Source of the DNA: Tragulus kanchil | Taxonomy: Eukaryota; Chordata; Mammalia; Artiodactyla; Tragulidae | Direction: 5' to 3' | NCBI GenBank assembly: GCA_022376925.1 | Contig: JAIOJX010000032.1 | Location: 174,493,979 to 174,557,978, forward strand | DNA length: 64,000 nt | Part shown: piece by piece, positions 33,882 to 45,200 of the stretch | Position numbering within the stretch: the stretch's first letter is position 1 | How the letters are laid out: every line of letters begins with the position of its first letter | The notes under the pieces: model-generated | What the model was told of the DNA's origin: nothing | The model's database searches: none | What the model saw: only the letters and a program-made list of their open reading frames with translations | Program-made: the position numbers and the translations under genes

Positions 33882-35517
33882 TTGAGGGTGGCCTGGGGCC
33901 AGGCAAAGAACCTCTGCCGGGGGAGCAGGGTGTGGGGCCTGGCGCAAAGAGCCACCCGCTGCTGCCCCTCGAGGACAGGCTCAAAGTCAGCTGTGCAGAA
34001 GAGGTCTGCTTTTTGGCCGTGCAGGGAGAGAACAGCAACGTGAACGGGAAGCGGGGGAACGGGGTGGCCTGAGCTGGGAGGAAAGGCAGCTGGCAATGAG
34101 GCCCTTAGCACGGGCTCGTGTGGTGGCCTGCCTGGGCGTCGTGTGTGCCGTGCAGAAGGGCGTCCAGAGCGGGAGCCAGGGGGAGGCCTGGGGCAGGCGG
34201 CCGGCGGCCTGGGGGCGTGTCCTGTCCGTGTGGGTGGGGACCAGGAGGAGACCACTGGGCCAGCGGGGAGCTGAGAGTGTGTGTTTCCAGAGCCGATGGC
34301 ATTTACTTCCATGTAGATCTCAAAAGGTAAGTAATAAAGAGTTTAAACATCATTAAAATTCAACAGTAACTGTAGCCATTCTTTATAGGCCAGACTGGCA
34401 GAGGATTTTTTCAGGGAGGGATCTAATTTACTTTTGTTCCAAGAATCTATTTATCTATTCATGTGCTAATATCACATTATATTTATTAAAATTACTTTAT
34501 AATATACTTTGACATCTTGTCAGACAAAATTCCCCTCTTTGTTTTTTCTTTTCTCAAGCTGTCGTGGCTATTCTCAAACATTTACTCCTTCATCTGATAT
34601 TAGAATCAGCTTGTCAAATCCCATTAAAATCTTGATCAGGTTTTGATTGGGATTGTGTTGAATTTATAGATTTATTAGGGGATTAAGAGGGGGCAGAAAT
34701 GTTAATTCTTAATGGCCTAGAGGAAACGTGCACTCATAAACAGGCTCTCTGACCACTGACGCCAGCTCGGGTCCTGGGGTCCTGGGGTCCTGGGGCCTCA
34801 CGCATGGCTCAGGTCATGCAAGGCCACCAGGGCACCCTGCAGAGAATGCTCTGAGGTCCTCCCTGGGATACAGAATCCTGGCCCGCAAGGACCAGTTTCC
34901 AGCATCACTTACCTTCATCAAATACTCCCTGAACACCTGCACAGGTGCCAGGTGTTCCAGGTGCCAGGTGTTGAGGGTGGCCTGGGGCCAGGCAAAGAAC
35001 CTCTGCCGGGGGAGCAGGGTGTGGGGCCTGGCGCAAAGAGCCACCCGCTGCTGCCCCTCGAGGACAGGCTCAAAGTCAGCTGTGCAGAAGAGGTCTGCTT
35101 TTTGGCCGTGCAGGGAGAGAACAGCAACGTGAACGGGAAGCGGGGGAACGGGGTGGCCTGAGCTGGGAGGAAAGGCAGCTGGCAATGAGGCCCTTAGCAC
35201 GGGCTCGTGTGGTGGCCTGCCTGGGCGTCGTGTGTGCCGTGCAGAAGGGCGTCCAGAGCGGGAGCCAGGGGGAGGCCTGGGGCAGGCGGCCGGCGGCCTG
35301 GGGGCGTGTCCTGTCCGTGTGGGTGGGGACCAGGAGGAGACCACTGGGCCAGCGCGGGGGGAGCTGAGAGTGTGTGTTTCCAGAGCCGATGGCATTTACT
35401 TCCATGTAGATCTCAAAAGGTAAGTAATAAAAAGAGTTTAAACATCATTAAAATTCAACAGTAACTGTAGCCATTCTTTATAGGCCAGACTGGCAGAGGA
35501 TTTTTTTTCAGGGAGGG

Positions 35518-35896
35518 TTATTTATCAGTGACATTGCATAGAATCGCAGGCACGCGGTGATAATAAAAAGCAGACCGACTTTCTCCCTGGTGGATTACCA
35601 CATCTCGGGGACACAGCCACCCTGAGCCCGTGAGTCCCTTCAGCCACCTACTCCTGTCTGTTCCCTTTCACAGCAAACCCCTGGCTCCTCATGAACCACA
35701 TTCTCTATGAAACGTTTGCTCAGTTCAATAGTGGGACTCACAAAAGGGCATTTATGAAAATGCATGAGGGACAAACGGTAACAACATAGGAACCCCAGGA
35801 GTACCCGGGGCACCCAGTGTAAGAAACAGTGGCAGGTTTGGGGTGCTGTCTTCATTTTTCTCTTTTGCCTTCTGGGGTTAGACATTTTAAAAAGAT
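35518..35896. other. Single-copy DNA
   Basis: No gene or recognised repeat is seen. Confidence 0.4.
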
Positions 35897-36178
35897 CAGC
35901 TAATTAATCAATGAATTTTCGGCTGTGCTGAGTCTTCATTGCTGCATGCGGGCTTTCTCGAGTTGTGGCCAGTGGGAGCCACTCTTGAGTTGAGGTGTTT
36001 GAGCTTCTCACTGCAGTGGCTTCTCTTGTGGTGGAGCATGGGCTCTCGAGCGGGTGGGCTTCCATAGCTGTGGCACAGGGCCTTAGCTGGCCTGTGGGAT
36101 CTTCCTGGACCAGGGGGGAGCCCATGTCCTCTGTACCGGAAGGTGGACTCCTCACCCTGGACCACCAGGGAAGTCTGG
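35897..36178 (-). mobile_element. CHR-type SINE
   Basis: Antisense blocks on the + strand: gctgtgctgagtcttcattg, gcatgcgggctttctcgag, gcagtggcttctcttgtgg, gtgggatcttcctggacc and the end ccaccagggaagtc. Confidence 0.88.
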
Positions 36179-36429
36179 GTCAGACATGGTAACCATCTTT
36201 TGTAATGGTCCTCCTCTCCAGCCCTCACATTTCTTGGGCAAACATGCTCCCCAAAGCAATCGGGAAACTTCCACGGCACACAGGGTGTGGTGAAACCACG
36301 GCGGGAAGGCGGCTCCTGGTGTGGCAGCTGGAGGGTCAAGACGGTCAAGGTGAGGATGCAGGTGAGGAGGATGGTGACGGTGGAGATGAAGGCAGAGGGG
36401 CGACGCGTGCTGGGAAGTCCAGCCTGCTC

Positions 36430-36560
36430 GCCCCCTCCTGCCTCATTTAATGCTCCAAGGCAATGGCTGCCATTGACAGATCTGGAAACGGAGGCTCAGC
36501 AAGGTCACGTGACCAGAGTATACGTCGTGGAGCCTGGATCCGAGCCTGGATCAGCCCCGC
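36430..36560 (+). mobile_element. MIR fragment
   Basis: The blocks cattgacagatctggaaacg, gaggctcagcaaggtcacg and gagcctggatccgagcc follow the MIR core and 3' part. Just downstream, at about 36623-36671, lies a 24-base tandem duplication (gcccgcctcttcccyggacc). Confidence 0.6.
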
Positions 36561-36599
36561 TCCAATATCCTTTTCCTTCCAAGGCGCAGGCACCTCAGC

Positions 36600-38500
36600 C
36601 ACACAGAGGGCAGGAGAGGCCCCTGCCCGCCTCTTCCCCGGACCCTGCCCGCCTCTTCCCTGGACCCTGCCCCCGTGTCTGGCCTCAGGCCTCTCCTCCA
36701 GAGGGCGGGACCTGCTGGAGTCCAAAACAGCGCCGGATCGGAATGAAAAGCCAGAATGCCACCACCCCGCCTCTCTGCGGTTTCCCAGCAGCCCCAGTTG
36801 CTTCGCTGTGATGTGGGGTCTGCATTATTCAAGCCCATGGAATATTCAAGCTGCCGGGCAGAGGAGCTGAGCCTGTCGGGGCTGGCTGCGCTGCTCTCTC
36901 TCAAAAGGCCCCCGTGGGCTGGCGAAGCTGCAGGGCTCTGGGAGGCAGCCTGCGCCTTGTCGCGGAAACAGATGTGTCGTCCCGGCCTGACCCAGCGTGC
37001 CGCCACTGCCACCTGATGGATGTCCCCATCTGGGGGGAATGTATTATTGAGTACCCGGGCTCTTTCTAACAGACTCTTGGGCGAACCGGCTCAGCTGTGT
37101 TCCTGCTGGTGGAAGTGCCCCAGGACCCACTCCCGGGAAGCTGGCCCAGTGTGCCCAGCCTCTGCAGACCCTCAGGGTCATGGCCACTCTTCCCTCAGTC
37201 CCTGTAGGGAGCTGACCTCCAGCAGGAAACCCTGGGAGTCAGGATGCCCTGTGGCTTCGGCACGGTGCCCGTTATGTGACTGCGCACGTGCCAGGCCGCA
37301 GGCTGGAGGCCCTTGTGTGTGATCAGGCTGCCCAAGATGGCCGGTCCCTTGCTCTCTGTACATCCGCTCCTGGACCCTGCCTGCTTCCCCTACGCCTCCT
37401 CACACGACTGACCTTCCTAGGTTCTTGCCCCACCCCAGCTAGCGCCTGCTCGAATATTTAGATAAGAACAGCTCCACCAGGACAGTTTATCAAAGAGGCA
37501 GAGAGGACCAAGGCCCTCTTGGTATTGTACTGATGAGCCAACCTGACATCAGCTCCCCTGTGACTGGGAGCCTCCTCTTCCCCCGGGAGCCAGGCCGCTG
37601 TCTGCCGCACACAGTGGCGTGTTAGGCCAAGATCTCGATTCAGATGTGGACGCTCCACTGTGCATTAAACCACTGATGCCTCTATCGCGAGCGCCAGGCT
37701 CGCTCTTTGGTCTTGAGGCTGCGCAAGCCCAGGCCCTGCAGGTCTGTGGCGTGCAGCTCAACCCCCTGGTCCTCCGAGCTGGTTGGGCTCCTATGAGGTC
37801 CATGTGAACAGGGTCCCTAAGCAGGAGCCTATGCTTCCTGAGTCAGGGCACACGTCTTCCTGGCCCTTGGCCCCCTTGCTCCCTTGGCTGTGGATCTAGT
37901 GCTACAGAACCACGGCGTCCAGCTCCAGAATCTCAGAGCCACTGGCTCAGAGTGCTGGTGGGCAGCCCTGGAGCCTTGGGGGTGGTTTCCTGAACTTCAG
38001 AGTCGGTGGCTCGAGAATGCGGGTGGTCCTGGGCACTGAGCTCCCAGTCACCCTGCACAGGGCTCACCAGCCGCTCCTGAGCTCAGCCTTCTGGGACAGA
38101 GCTTGTCTATGAAAATATGGTTTATAGAGTGCCTGGAAGCAGGGAACGCAGGGGCCTGGGGCTTGCCCTTAAAGGTACAATTAAGGAAGAAATCCTGGAC
38201 TACTCCGAACTTTTGACACAGCTCCCCGGCCTCAGTTAGGGCTGCCGCGGCTCCCACCTCCCTGGGCTGATTTACGCAGGTGGAGAGACCCTGGAGCCCC
38301 TGCCTTCTGAGGCACTCAAGGGAGCTCACCGCCCCCAGGCGTCCCCCGCCGCTCACAGCTCCCTCCGAGCAATGGCAGGTTTAGGGGCTTGGAAGGTTCT
38401 GACTCACTGGAAGTCTGTCCAGGCACTGGTCACCTTGTCCTCCTCCTCACTGTACAGATGGGGACCTGGCAGCCGATGCCCTCCTTGATCTAGATCCGGT
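36600..38500. other. Single-copy GC-rich DNA
   Basis: No gene, RNA gene or young transposon is recognised. Open frames on both strands are chance frames in GC-rich DNA. Confidence 0.45.
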
Positions 38501-38504
38501 TTTC

Positions 38505-38690
38505 TCAACCTCAGCATTATCGACATTCAGGATTGGATGATCCTTTCTGGGTGGCTGTGCTGTGCCCTTGAGGGTACGGGGCAGCATCCTGGCCTCAACC
38601 CATCAGAGGCAATCCTTCCTCCAGCGTGGCACCCAAAACTGTTTCCAGACACGGCCAAGGGTCCCCTGGAGGAGAAGACCTCCTCCACGT
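38505..38690. mobile_element. Ancient DNA-transposon-like relic
   Basis: The phrases ttctcaacctcagcattatc, gacattcaggattgg, cagcatcctggcctc and tttccagacacggccaag resemble a common mammalian non-autonomous hAT-type element. The exact family is not assigned. Confidence 0.45.
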
Positions 38691-38829
38691 GGGCAGCTTT
38701 GGTCTACGGAATGGCCTCCTGGGCCCTGGTTGATTCTGTGCTGGGCTTTATAGCTGCCCTGCCAACACTGCCCGATGCCTGACAGACCCCCTTCCCAGCC
38801 TGAGAGACGCCATTAGGGTCCCAAGAGAA

Positions 38830-38890
38830 TAATCCATTGTCGCCATTTTCAGAGGAGGAAACAGTGGTCCCAAGTTAAAAAAAAGAGGTT
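38830..38890 (+). mobile_element. MIR fragment, 5' side of BovB insertions
   Basis: The phrase cgccattttcagaggaggaa then acagtggtcccaag is the MIR core. The element continues at 39240-39307 (caaggtggcacagccaatc, aggattcaaactcc) after an intervening BovB. Confidence 0.55.
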
Positions 38891-38894
38891 GAAA

Positions 38895-39232
38895 CTGAGT
38901 CCCGTGGACTGCAAGGAGATCAAACCAGTTAATCCTAAAGGAACTGAATGCTGAATATCCATTGGAAGGACAGATGTTGAAGGCAAAGCTCCACTACTTT
39001 GGCCACCTGATGCGAAGACCCAGCTCACTGGAAAAGACCTGGATGTTGGGAAAGACAGAGAGCAAGAGGAGAAGGAGGTGACAGAGGACGAGACGGTTGG
39101 ATGGCATCATCAACTCCATTGACAGGAGTTCGAGAAACTCTGGGAGACGGTGCAGGACAGGGACGCCTGGCGTGCTGGAGTCCATGGGGTTGCAGAGAGT
39201 CAGACACAGCTGAGCGAATGAGTTACAACACC
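38895..39232 (+). mobile_element. BovB 3' end nested in MIR
   Basis: The blocks gactgcaaggagatcaaacc, ggccacctgatgcgaag, cgagacggttggatggcatc and gagagtcagacacagctgag follow the BovB 3' end. It splits a MIR element. Confidence 0.88.
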
Positions 39233-39307
39233 AACAAACTGTTCAAGGTGGCACAGCCAATCAACAGCAGAAGTAGGATTCAAACTCCTATCTGTCTCTC
39301 GAAGTCT

Positions 39308-39700
39308 GAGCACCGAAGAACAGATGCCTTCGAACTGTGGTGCTGGAGAAGACTCTTGAGTGTTCCTTGAACTGCAAGGAGATCAAACCAGTCCATCCCA
39401 AAGGAATTCAACCCTGAATATTCATTGAAAGGACTGATGTTGAGGCTGAAGCTCTAATACTTTGGCCATCTGATGTGAAGAGACGACCCATTGGAAAGGA
39501 CTCTGATCTTGGGAAAAATAGAAGGCAGAAGAAAAGGGGACGACAGAGAATGACGTGGTTGGATGGCATCACTGACTCAATGGACATGCGTTTGAGCGAG
39601 CTCCAGGAGATGCTGAAGGACAGAGGAGCCTGGCGTGCTGCAGTCCACAGGCTTGCAAAGAGTTGGATGTGACTGAGCAACTGAGCTGAACTGAACACTA
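39308..39700 (+). mobile_element. Second BovB 3' end
   Basis: The translation contains TDAFELWCWRRLLSV, then MKRRPIGKD and RQRMTWLDGITDSMDMRLSEL, the C-terminal BovB end with stops. It ends ctgagctgaactgaac. It lies in the same orientation as its neighbour at 38895. Confidence 0.9.
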
Positions 39701-39714
39701 TCTCCTTGATTCTT

Positions 39715-39885
39715 GCTGTGATCCTGAGCTCACGCAGTCATTCAACAAATACTTACTAAGTACATGCTGTACACCAGGCCTTATTCTAGATGCTGAAGCA
39801 AGAGCCATCAGGAAACAAAGGCACTTGCCCTTGCAGAGCTGATGTTCTGGCGGGAAAAGTCAGAAAGTAAACAAATGCCCAGCTT
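39715..39885 (+). mobile_element. Ancient interspersed repeat fragment
   Basis: The phrases cattcaacaaatacttacta, gtacaccaggccttattc and ttgcagagctgatgttctgg are typical of an old mammalian repeat (L2/MIR age class). The family is not resolved. Confidence 0.45.
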
Positions 39886-40169
39886 GGCATCAGGTTGGAA
39901 GGCAATGAGAGGAACCCCCCAAGGCTGCTCGAATGCCCCTCCTCAGTGGGACTGAGCCTCAGGGCTACAAAGCCACCATCGATATAAGACAGGTGGATTT
40001 CCCCCTCGCCTGCTGCCCCCGGAACCTGGAGCCCAGAGAAGGGCTAGTTTGAGGCCTTTTCTCCAGCCCCCAGATGCTCAGATTCCTACAGCACAGGGCT
40101 GAGAGCCAGACCAGGACAGCCACTGGAAGCCCGCCGCCTCCGGGAGCTTTCCCTTCTCCCACATCTGTC

Positions 40170-40280
40170 CAATTATGCGCAAGCGGCGCCCAGCCTGGCT
40201 GCAGAGACCCATAGCCCCCATAAATTATGCACATCGCTCCCATTTCTAGGCGGAGGCACTGGAGAAATTATATCTCCATT
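40170..40280. other. Candidate conserved non-coding element
   Basis: Two similar motifs, aattatgcgcaagcg and aattatgcacatcgc, lie about 50 bases apart, followed by tatctccattagcgcac. The DNA is free of transposons. Function is inferred only from motif density. Confidence 0.4.
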
Positions 40281-40894
40281 AGCGCACACTGCACAAGCAG
40301 TCCAGCTGTTTCTCCAGCTCCGGCCTTCCCGGGCTGGAAGGGAGAGGCTTGGCCGCGGGAGGGCCGGAAACACTCAGCTCCGCTGGGCCTTAATGCGTTG
40401 GGCTTGTCACTCCTTGGCAGAGAAGAGCCTTCCGTCCACAGCAGGAACGGGGCTTGGCCCTGCTAGCTCGTCCCACGTTTGAAAAGTTAGATGGAGAGGA
40501 AATGGTCGTGGAGGGTCTGGACACTGTGTCGCGGGTGCCGTCTGCACTCTGTGGGTATAAAGGGCTGGAGGCTTTGGGCCACCTTCCAGGGGTCATCTTC
40601 CTCTTCTCTCCTCTCTGCTTGCATCCTCAAGGTATCATGTGGCATCTGGCCTGACGTCTCCGGGATGCGGCAGGAACCGGCTAGGAAGCAGTTCCGGAGC
40701 ATGTATGAAGCAACATGAGCAGCGTCACTAGAGGACCCCACTGCACCCAATTTGCAGATGAGAGAGGAAGTGACTCACCCAAGACGACTGTGTCTTTAGG
40801 GGCAGCAGCAGCTAGATACTCATGGCTGCAGGCCCTTGGAGCGGCCACCACCTTTGCCCTTGACCACAGCACCAGGTACCTGTCTGCGTAGCTG

Positions 40895-41006
40895 ATTGGA
40901 CCAGGGCTTGGGGGAGGAGCCAAAGACCAACGTAGGTGAGCGGTAGCAGGTGTAAATTCTGACCAATAGGAACGCTCCATCTAGGAGGGTGGTAATCTGA
41001 GCCAAT
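40895..41006. promoter_or_regulatory. Three CCAAT boxes, promoter-like
   Basis: ATTGG at 40895-40899 and CCAAT at 40963-40967 (gaccaatagg) and 41002-41006 (gccaatcaga) fall in 112 bases; the two + strand boxes are 39 bases apart. A TATAAAAG lies downstream at 41368-41375. The cluster recurs about 1090 bases on. An old solo LTR is an alternative source. Confidence 0.45.
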
Positions 41007-41367
41007 CAGAGCCGCTCAGAAGGGCCTAAATGCTCAGGGCTGGCCCGCAGAGCAGCGGCGAGCTTCTTCGTGGGTACCCTGAGTCCTCCTTCCCAGCCTC
41101 TCACTGAGTACAGCTCCCTGTCTTCCCTCGCAGCTTAGAGCCTGGCCTGTGCCCCTGGAGCTGGACTCCCGGGTGGTGCCAGCAGCCCCAGGCGAGAACC
41201 GGCCCGCCCTCGGACCAGGCCTTTGGAGGTCCCCAGAGGCCCGCGTGGTAGCAGCGGGCCGGGGACAGGTTAACCTGAGGCCGCCACTCGTGATTTTCAG
41301 CGTCTGTGGACAGACGGGTGAACTTACCTATGGAAAAGCCCAGCGGATATTGAGCCTCCTCAGTGTT

Positions 41368-41375
41368 TATAAAAG
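41368..41375 (+). promoter_or_regulatory. TATA-like box TATAAAAG
   Basis: The octamer is followed by a CpG-containing stretch (gacgcggctg). It recurs at 42458-42465. No transcript is known to start here. Confidence 0.3.
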
Positions 41376-43189
41376 ACGCGGCTGTTTCTCGACTAAGGGT
41401 GTCTGCTGGTCCTTAAAGGTGTTCATTCTTAGGCCCAGAGGTATCAGAGGGAGGGCCTGGAAACCCCAAGCGACCCCGTTTGCGTCTGGAAAGCCGGCCC
41501 GGGCAGGAACAGAGCCGAGCCCCGCCCAGTGCTGGGTTCCTGGTTTTCTTTGCGTGGGAATGACCTCGGAGGTCTCTTTGCACTTGCCCGACCCATGTGC
41601 TATGCGTGGGAGTCATCATAGCACATTTATTGCGGCTGAGCGTGCGCGTCTCCAGGTTCCCCAGCACCGGCTCAGCGCTCGTCCTCAGGAGATGCTGGCC
41701 GAGTGCTGAGCGCATGATGGGAGGCTGCGTCAAGAAGTCGAGCGTTATCTAGCTGTCGAGTGAATGTGCGCGTGGTCGAGGCTGCAGGGACCCTCGAATG
41801 AATGAAAGGACTCGCCGTGCCCTCTCTCGGGCGCTCCGTCTTCTCACCGTGAAGTGCGATGGCAGCATGCAGAGGGTTGGATACCGCATGTGTGGTCATC
41901 CTTCGGGCTGGTCACAGGTTTTCCAGATCCTTCCATCCGGTACCATTAGGAGGCATGACCACAGCACCAGGTAGTCTGCGTAGCTGATTGGACCAGGGCT
42001 TGGGGAGGAGCCAAAGACCAACGTGGTGAGCGGTAGCAGGTGTAAATTCTGACCAATAGGAACGCTCCATCTAGGAGGGTGGTAATCTGAGCCAATCAGA
42101 GCCGCTCAGAAGGGCCTAAATGCTCAGGGCTGGCCCGCAGAGCAGCGGCGAGCTTCTTCGTGGGTACCCTGAGTCCTCCTTCCCAGCCTCTCACTGAGTA
42201 CAGCTCCCTGTCTTCCCTCGCAGCTTAGAGCCTGGCCTGTGCCCCTGGAGCTGGACTCCCGGGTGGTGCCAGCAGCCCCAGGCGAGAACCGGCCCGCCCT
42301 CGGACCAGGCCTTTGGAGGTCCCCAGAGGCCCGCGTGGTAGCAGCGGGCCGGGGACAGGTTAACCTGAGGCCGCCACTCGTGATTTTCAGCGTCTGTGGA
42401 CAGACGGGTGAACTTACCTATGGAAAAGCCCAGCGGATATTGAGCCTCCTCAGTGTTTATAAAAGACGCGGCTGTTTCTCGACTAAGGGTGTCTGCTGGT
42501 CCTTAAAGGTGTTCATTCTTAGGCCCAGAGGTATCAGAGGGAGGGCCTGGAAACCCCAAGCGACCCCGTTTGCGTCTGGAAAGCCGGCCCGGGCAGGAAC
42601 AGAGCCGAGCCCCGCCCAGTGCTGGGTTCCTGGTTTTCTTTGCGTGGGAATGACCTCGGAGGTCTCTTTGCACTTGCCCGACCCATGTGCTATGCGTGGG
42701 AGTCATCATAGCACATTTATTGCGGCTGAGCGTGCGCGTCTCCAGGTTCCCCAGCACCGGCTCAGCGCTCGTCCTCAGGAGATGCTGGCCGAGTGCTGAG
42801 CGCATGATGGGAGGCTGCGTCAAGAAGTCGAGCGTTATCTAGCTGTCGAGTGAATGTGCGCGTGGTCGAGGCTGCAGGGACCCTCGAATGAATGAAAGGA
42901 CTCGCCGTGCCCTCTCTCGGGCGCTCCGTCTTCTCACCGTGAAGTGCGATGGCAGCATGCAGAGGGTTGGATACCGCATGTGTGGTCATCCTTCGGGCTG
43001 GTCACAGGTTTTCCAGATCCTTCCATCCGGTACCCATTAGGAAGGCAGGTGCCTGTCTCCTTGAAGTTGGACGTGGCCCAGGGACTGCCCTGGGCTGATG
43101 AAATGCCAGTGTTACAGGATGAGGGTCCCTTCTGAGTGGAAACTGGAAGAGCCAGTGAGAGACGGGAGGATTCCCTACGTCGCCCACCC

Positions 43190-43450
43190 GCCACGACAAC
43201 CGTGCGAGCATGTAGCAAAGCGGACCCTCTGGATGTGTGGATGCAGCTGAGACGCGGGTTTTGTGCGTTGCGTCGGTGGGCCTTGGGGTCACTGCTGCAG
43301 CGGGGCCTCGCCCATCCTCGCGGACGGTGCGTGTGTGCCGGCGGGCGATGGGGTCCCACCGAAGGCCCGGCGAGGCTCGCCGGCTCACCGCAGCTACGCT
43401 GCCGGCGCTCTCCCCGGTGCCAGGGACGCCGTGGAGGGACAATGGAGACA
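43190..43450. other. CpG-rich stretch (repeated at about 44289-44549)
   Basis: Many CpG dinucleotides occur, for example in cgttgcgtcggtg, cctcgcggacggtgcg, gccggcgggcgatgg and cggcgaggctcgccggc. No gene start is recognised. It may be an orphan CpG island. Confidence 0.45.
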
Positions 43451-43554
43451 TTTTCTCCGGCTCTTTCCCAGTTGACTCTGCCGCAGGAAGGCAGAGAAAC
43501 CCAGACATGAAGTCACCGCTTGTTTTCGCGAGAAAGCAGGAAAAAAGCCCTTGC

Positions 43555-43765
43555 AGTGTTGTGTTTGCCTTATTAAGGCTCATTTTCTCATTACAATTTT
43601 CTGTCCTAATTGCTAATTTTTCCAGCTTCTCCAAGAGCCATTCGACTTCCGCCGTGTTCTTTCCCCCTTCCAAGAGAGCTGGTGCTTCGAGAAACTGCCA
43701 CAGATGGGCCAAGGAGAAACACACATGCTTGTTTTTAATTTGCTTGAAATCCTCTTCCCTTGGTG
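43555..43765. other. Candidate conserved non-coding element (repeated at about 44654-44864)
   Basis: The AT-rich text gccttattaaggctcatttt, cctaattgctaatttttcc sits beside CpG-rich DNA and has no transposon signature. Confidence 0.35.
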
Positions 43766-45200
43766 CTACTGGGACGGGCAGCTGCCAGGCGCTCCTGGCC
43801 GTGCGGCTGGGGACTCAGCCCGAGGGCTGACTCCCTCTCGTGGAGGGATGGGCTGCTCCACCCAGGGCCGGTCCCTTCCCGGTTGGGCCTGACTTCCTGG
43901 TGGCAGGGGGCCCTCTCCTGGCCAGGGCCTCTCAGTCCTTGGACTTGGGCCTTGGGCTGCAGCACCCCTAGCGTGCCCCCAGAGCTGCTCTCTGGTGCTG
44001 GAGTGTGGCCACTGCCCCATAGCAGGAGGGAGTAGGGGGCCCCGTTTTCAGAAGGGGAGACAGACCGAGAGAACCGAGGCACTTAGAGCCGCAGTTCAGT
44101 GCGATGGCACGGGTGGCCCAGGGACTGCCCTTTGGGCCTGAAGGCAGGTGCCTGTCTCCTTGAAGTTGGACGTGGCCCAGGGACTGCCCTGGGCTGATGA
44201 AATGCCAGTGTTACAGGATGAGGGTCCCTTCTGAGTGGAAACTGGAAGAGCCAGTGAGAGACGGGAGGATTCCCTACGTCGCCCACCCGCCACGACAACC
44301 GTGCGAGCATGTAGCAAAGCGGACCCTCTGGATGTGTGGATGCAGCTGAGACGCGGGTTTTGTGCGTTGCGTCGGTGGGCCTTGGGGTCACTGCTGCAGC
44401 GGGGCCTCGCCCATCCTCGCGGACGGTGCGTGTGTGCCGGCGGGCGATGGGGTCCCACCGAAGGCCCGGCGAGGCTCGCCGGCTCACCGCAGCTACGCTG
44501 CCGGCGCTCTCCCCGGTGCCAGGGACGCCGTGGAGGGACAATGGAGACATTTTCTCCGGCTCTTTCCCAGTTGACTCTGCCGCAGGAAGGCAGAGAAACC
44601 CAGACATGAAGTCACCGCTTGTTTTCGCGAGAAAGCAGGAAAAAAGCCCTTGCAGTGTTGTGTTTGCCTTATTAAGGCTCATTTTCTCATTACAATTTTC
44701 TGTCCTAATTGCTAATTTTTCCAGCTTCTCCAAGAGCCATTCGACTTCCGCCGTGTTCTTTCCCCCTTCCAAGAGAGCTGGTGCTTCGAGAAACTGCCAC
44801 AGATGGGCCAAGGAGAAACACACATGCTTGTTTTTAATTTGCTTGAAATCCTCTTCCCTTGGTGCTACTGGGACGGGCAGCTGCCAGGCGCTCCTGGCCG
44901 TGCGGCTGGGGACTCAGCCCGAGGGCTGACTCCCTCTCGTGGAGGGATGGGCTGCTCCACCCAGGGCCGGTCCCTTCCCGGTTGGGCCTGACTTCCTGGT
45001 GGCAGGGGGCCCTCTCCTGGCCAGGGCCTCTCAGTCCTTGGACTTGGGCCTTGGGCTGCAGCACCCCTAGCGTGCCCCCAGAGCTGCTCTCCGGTGCTGG
45101 AGTGTGGCCACTGCCCCATAGCAGGAGGGAGTAGGGGGCCCCGTTTTCAGAAGGGGAGACAGACCGAGAGAACCGAGGCACTTAGAGCCGCAGTTCAGTG

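Larger units (their letters stand above)
33332..35517. repeat. Direct duplication 11 (arms 33332-34420 and 34421-35517)
   Basis: The offset is 1089 bases. The unit starts in the old L1 and runs into single-copy DNA with the E-box cluster. The end of the first arm is shorter in several runs (gccagcggggagc against gccagcgcggggggagc; a T run of 6 against 8). Confidence 0.95.
40861..43047. repeat. Direct duplication 12 (arms 40861-41955 and 41956-43047)
   Basis: The offset is 1095 bases at the start and 1090 after losses. The start of the second arm lacks bases (ccaggtagtctgcg against ccaggtacctgtctgcg). The end of the first arm lacks others (taccattaggaggcatg against tacccattaggaaggcagg). The second arm leads directly into duplication 13. 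Confidence 0.95.
43041..45200. repeat. Direct duplication 13 (arms 43041-44101 and 44140-45200)
   Basis: The offset is 1099 bases. A 38-base filler (44102-44139) lies between the arms and contains gtggcccagggactgccc, which also occurs inside the unit at 43074. The arms differ by at least one substitution (ctctctggtgc against ctctccggtgc). Confidence 0.95.

Noticed and set aside
33725..34312. Open frame of 195 residues on the − strand, with a good splice donor (aag|gtaagt) at about 33822
   Set aside because: The donor is tempting, but no acceptor, homologous protein or partner exon is seen, and the second copy has a different N-terminus because of indels.
43002..43724. Open frame of 240 residues on the − strand (repeated as 246 residues at 44083-44823)
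   Set aside because: It is among the longest frames, but it overlaps a similar-length + strand frame, lies in CpG-rich DNA where stops are rare, and resembles no protein I know. Its presence in both arms follows from the duplication, not from selection.
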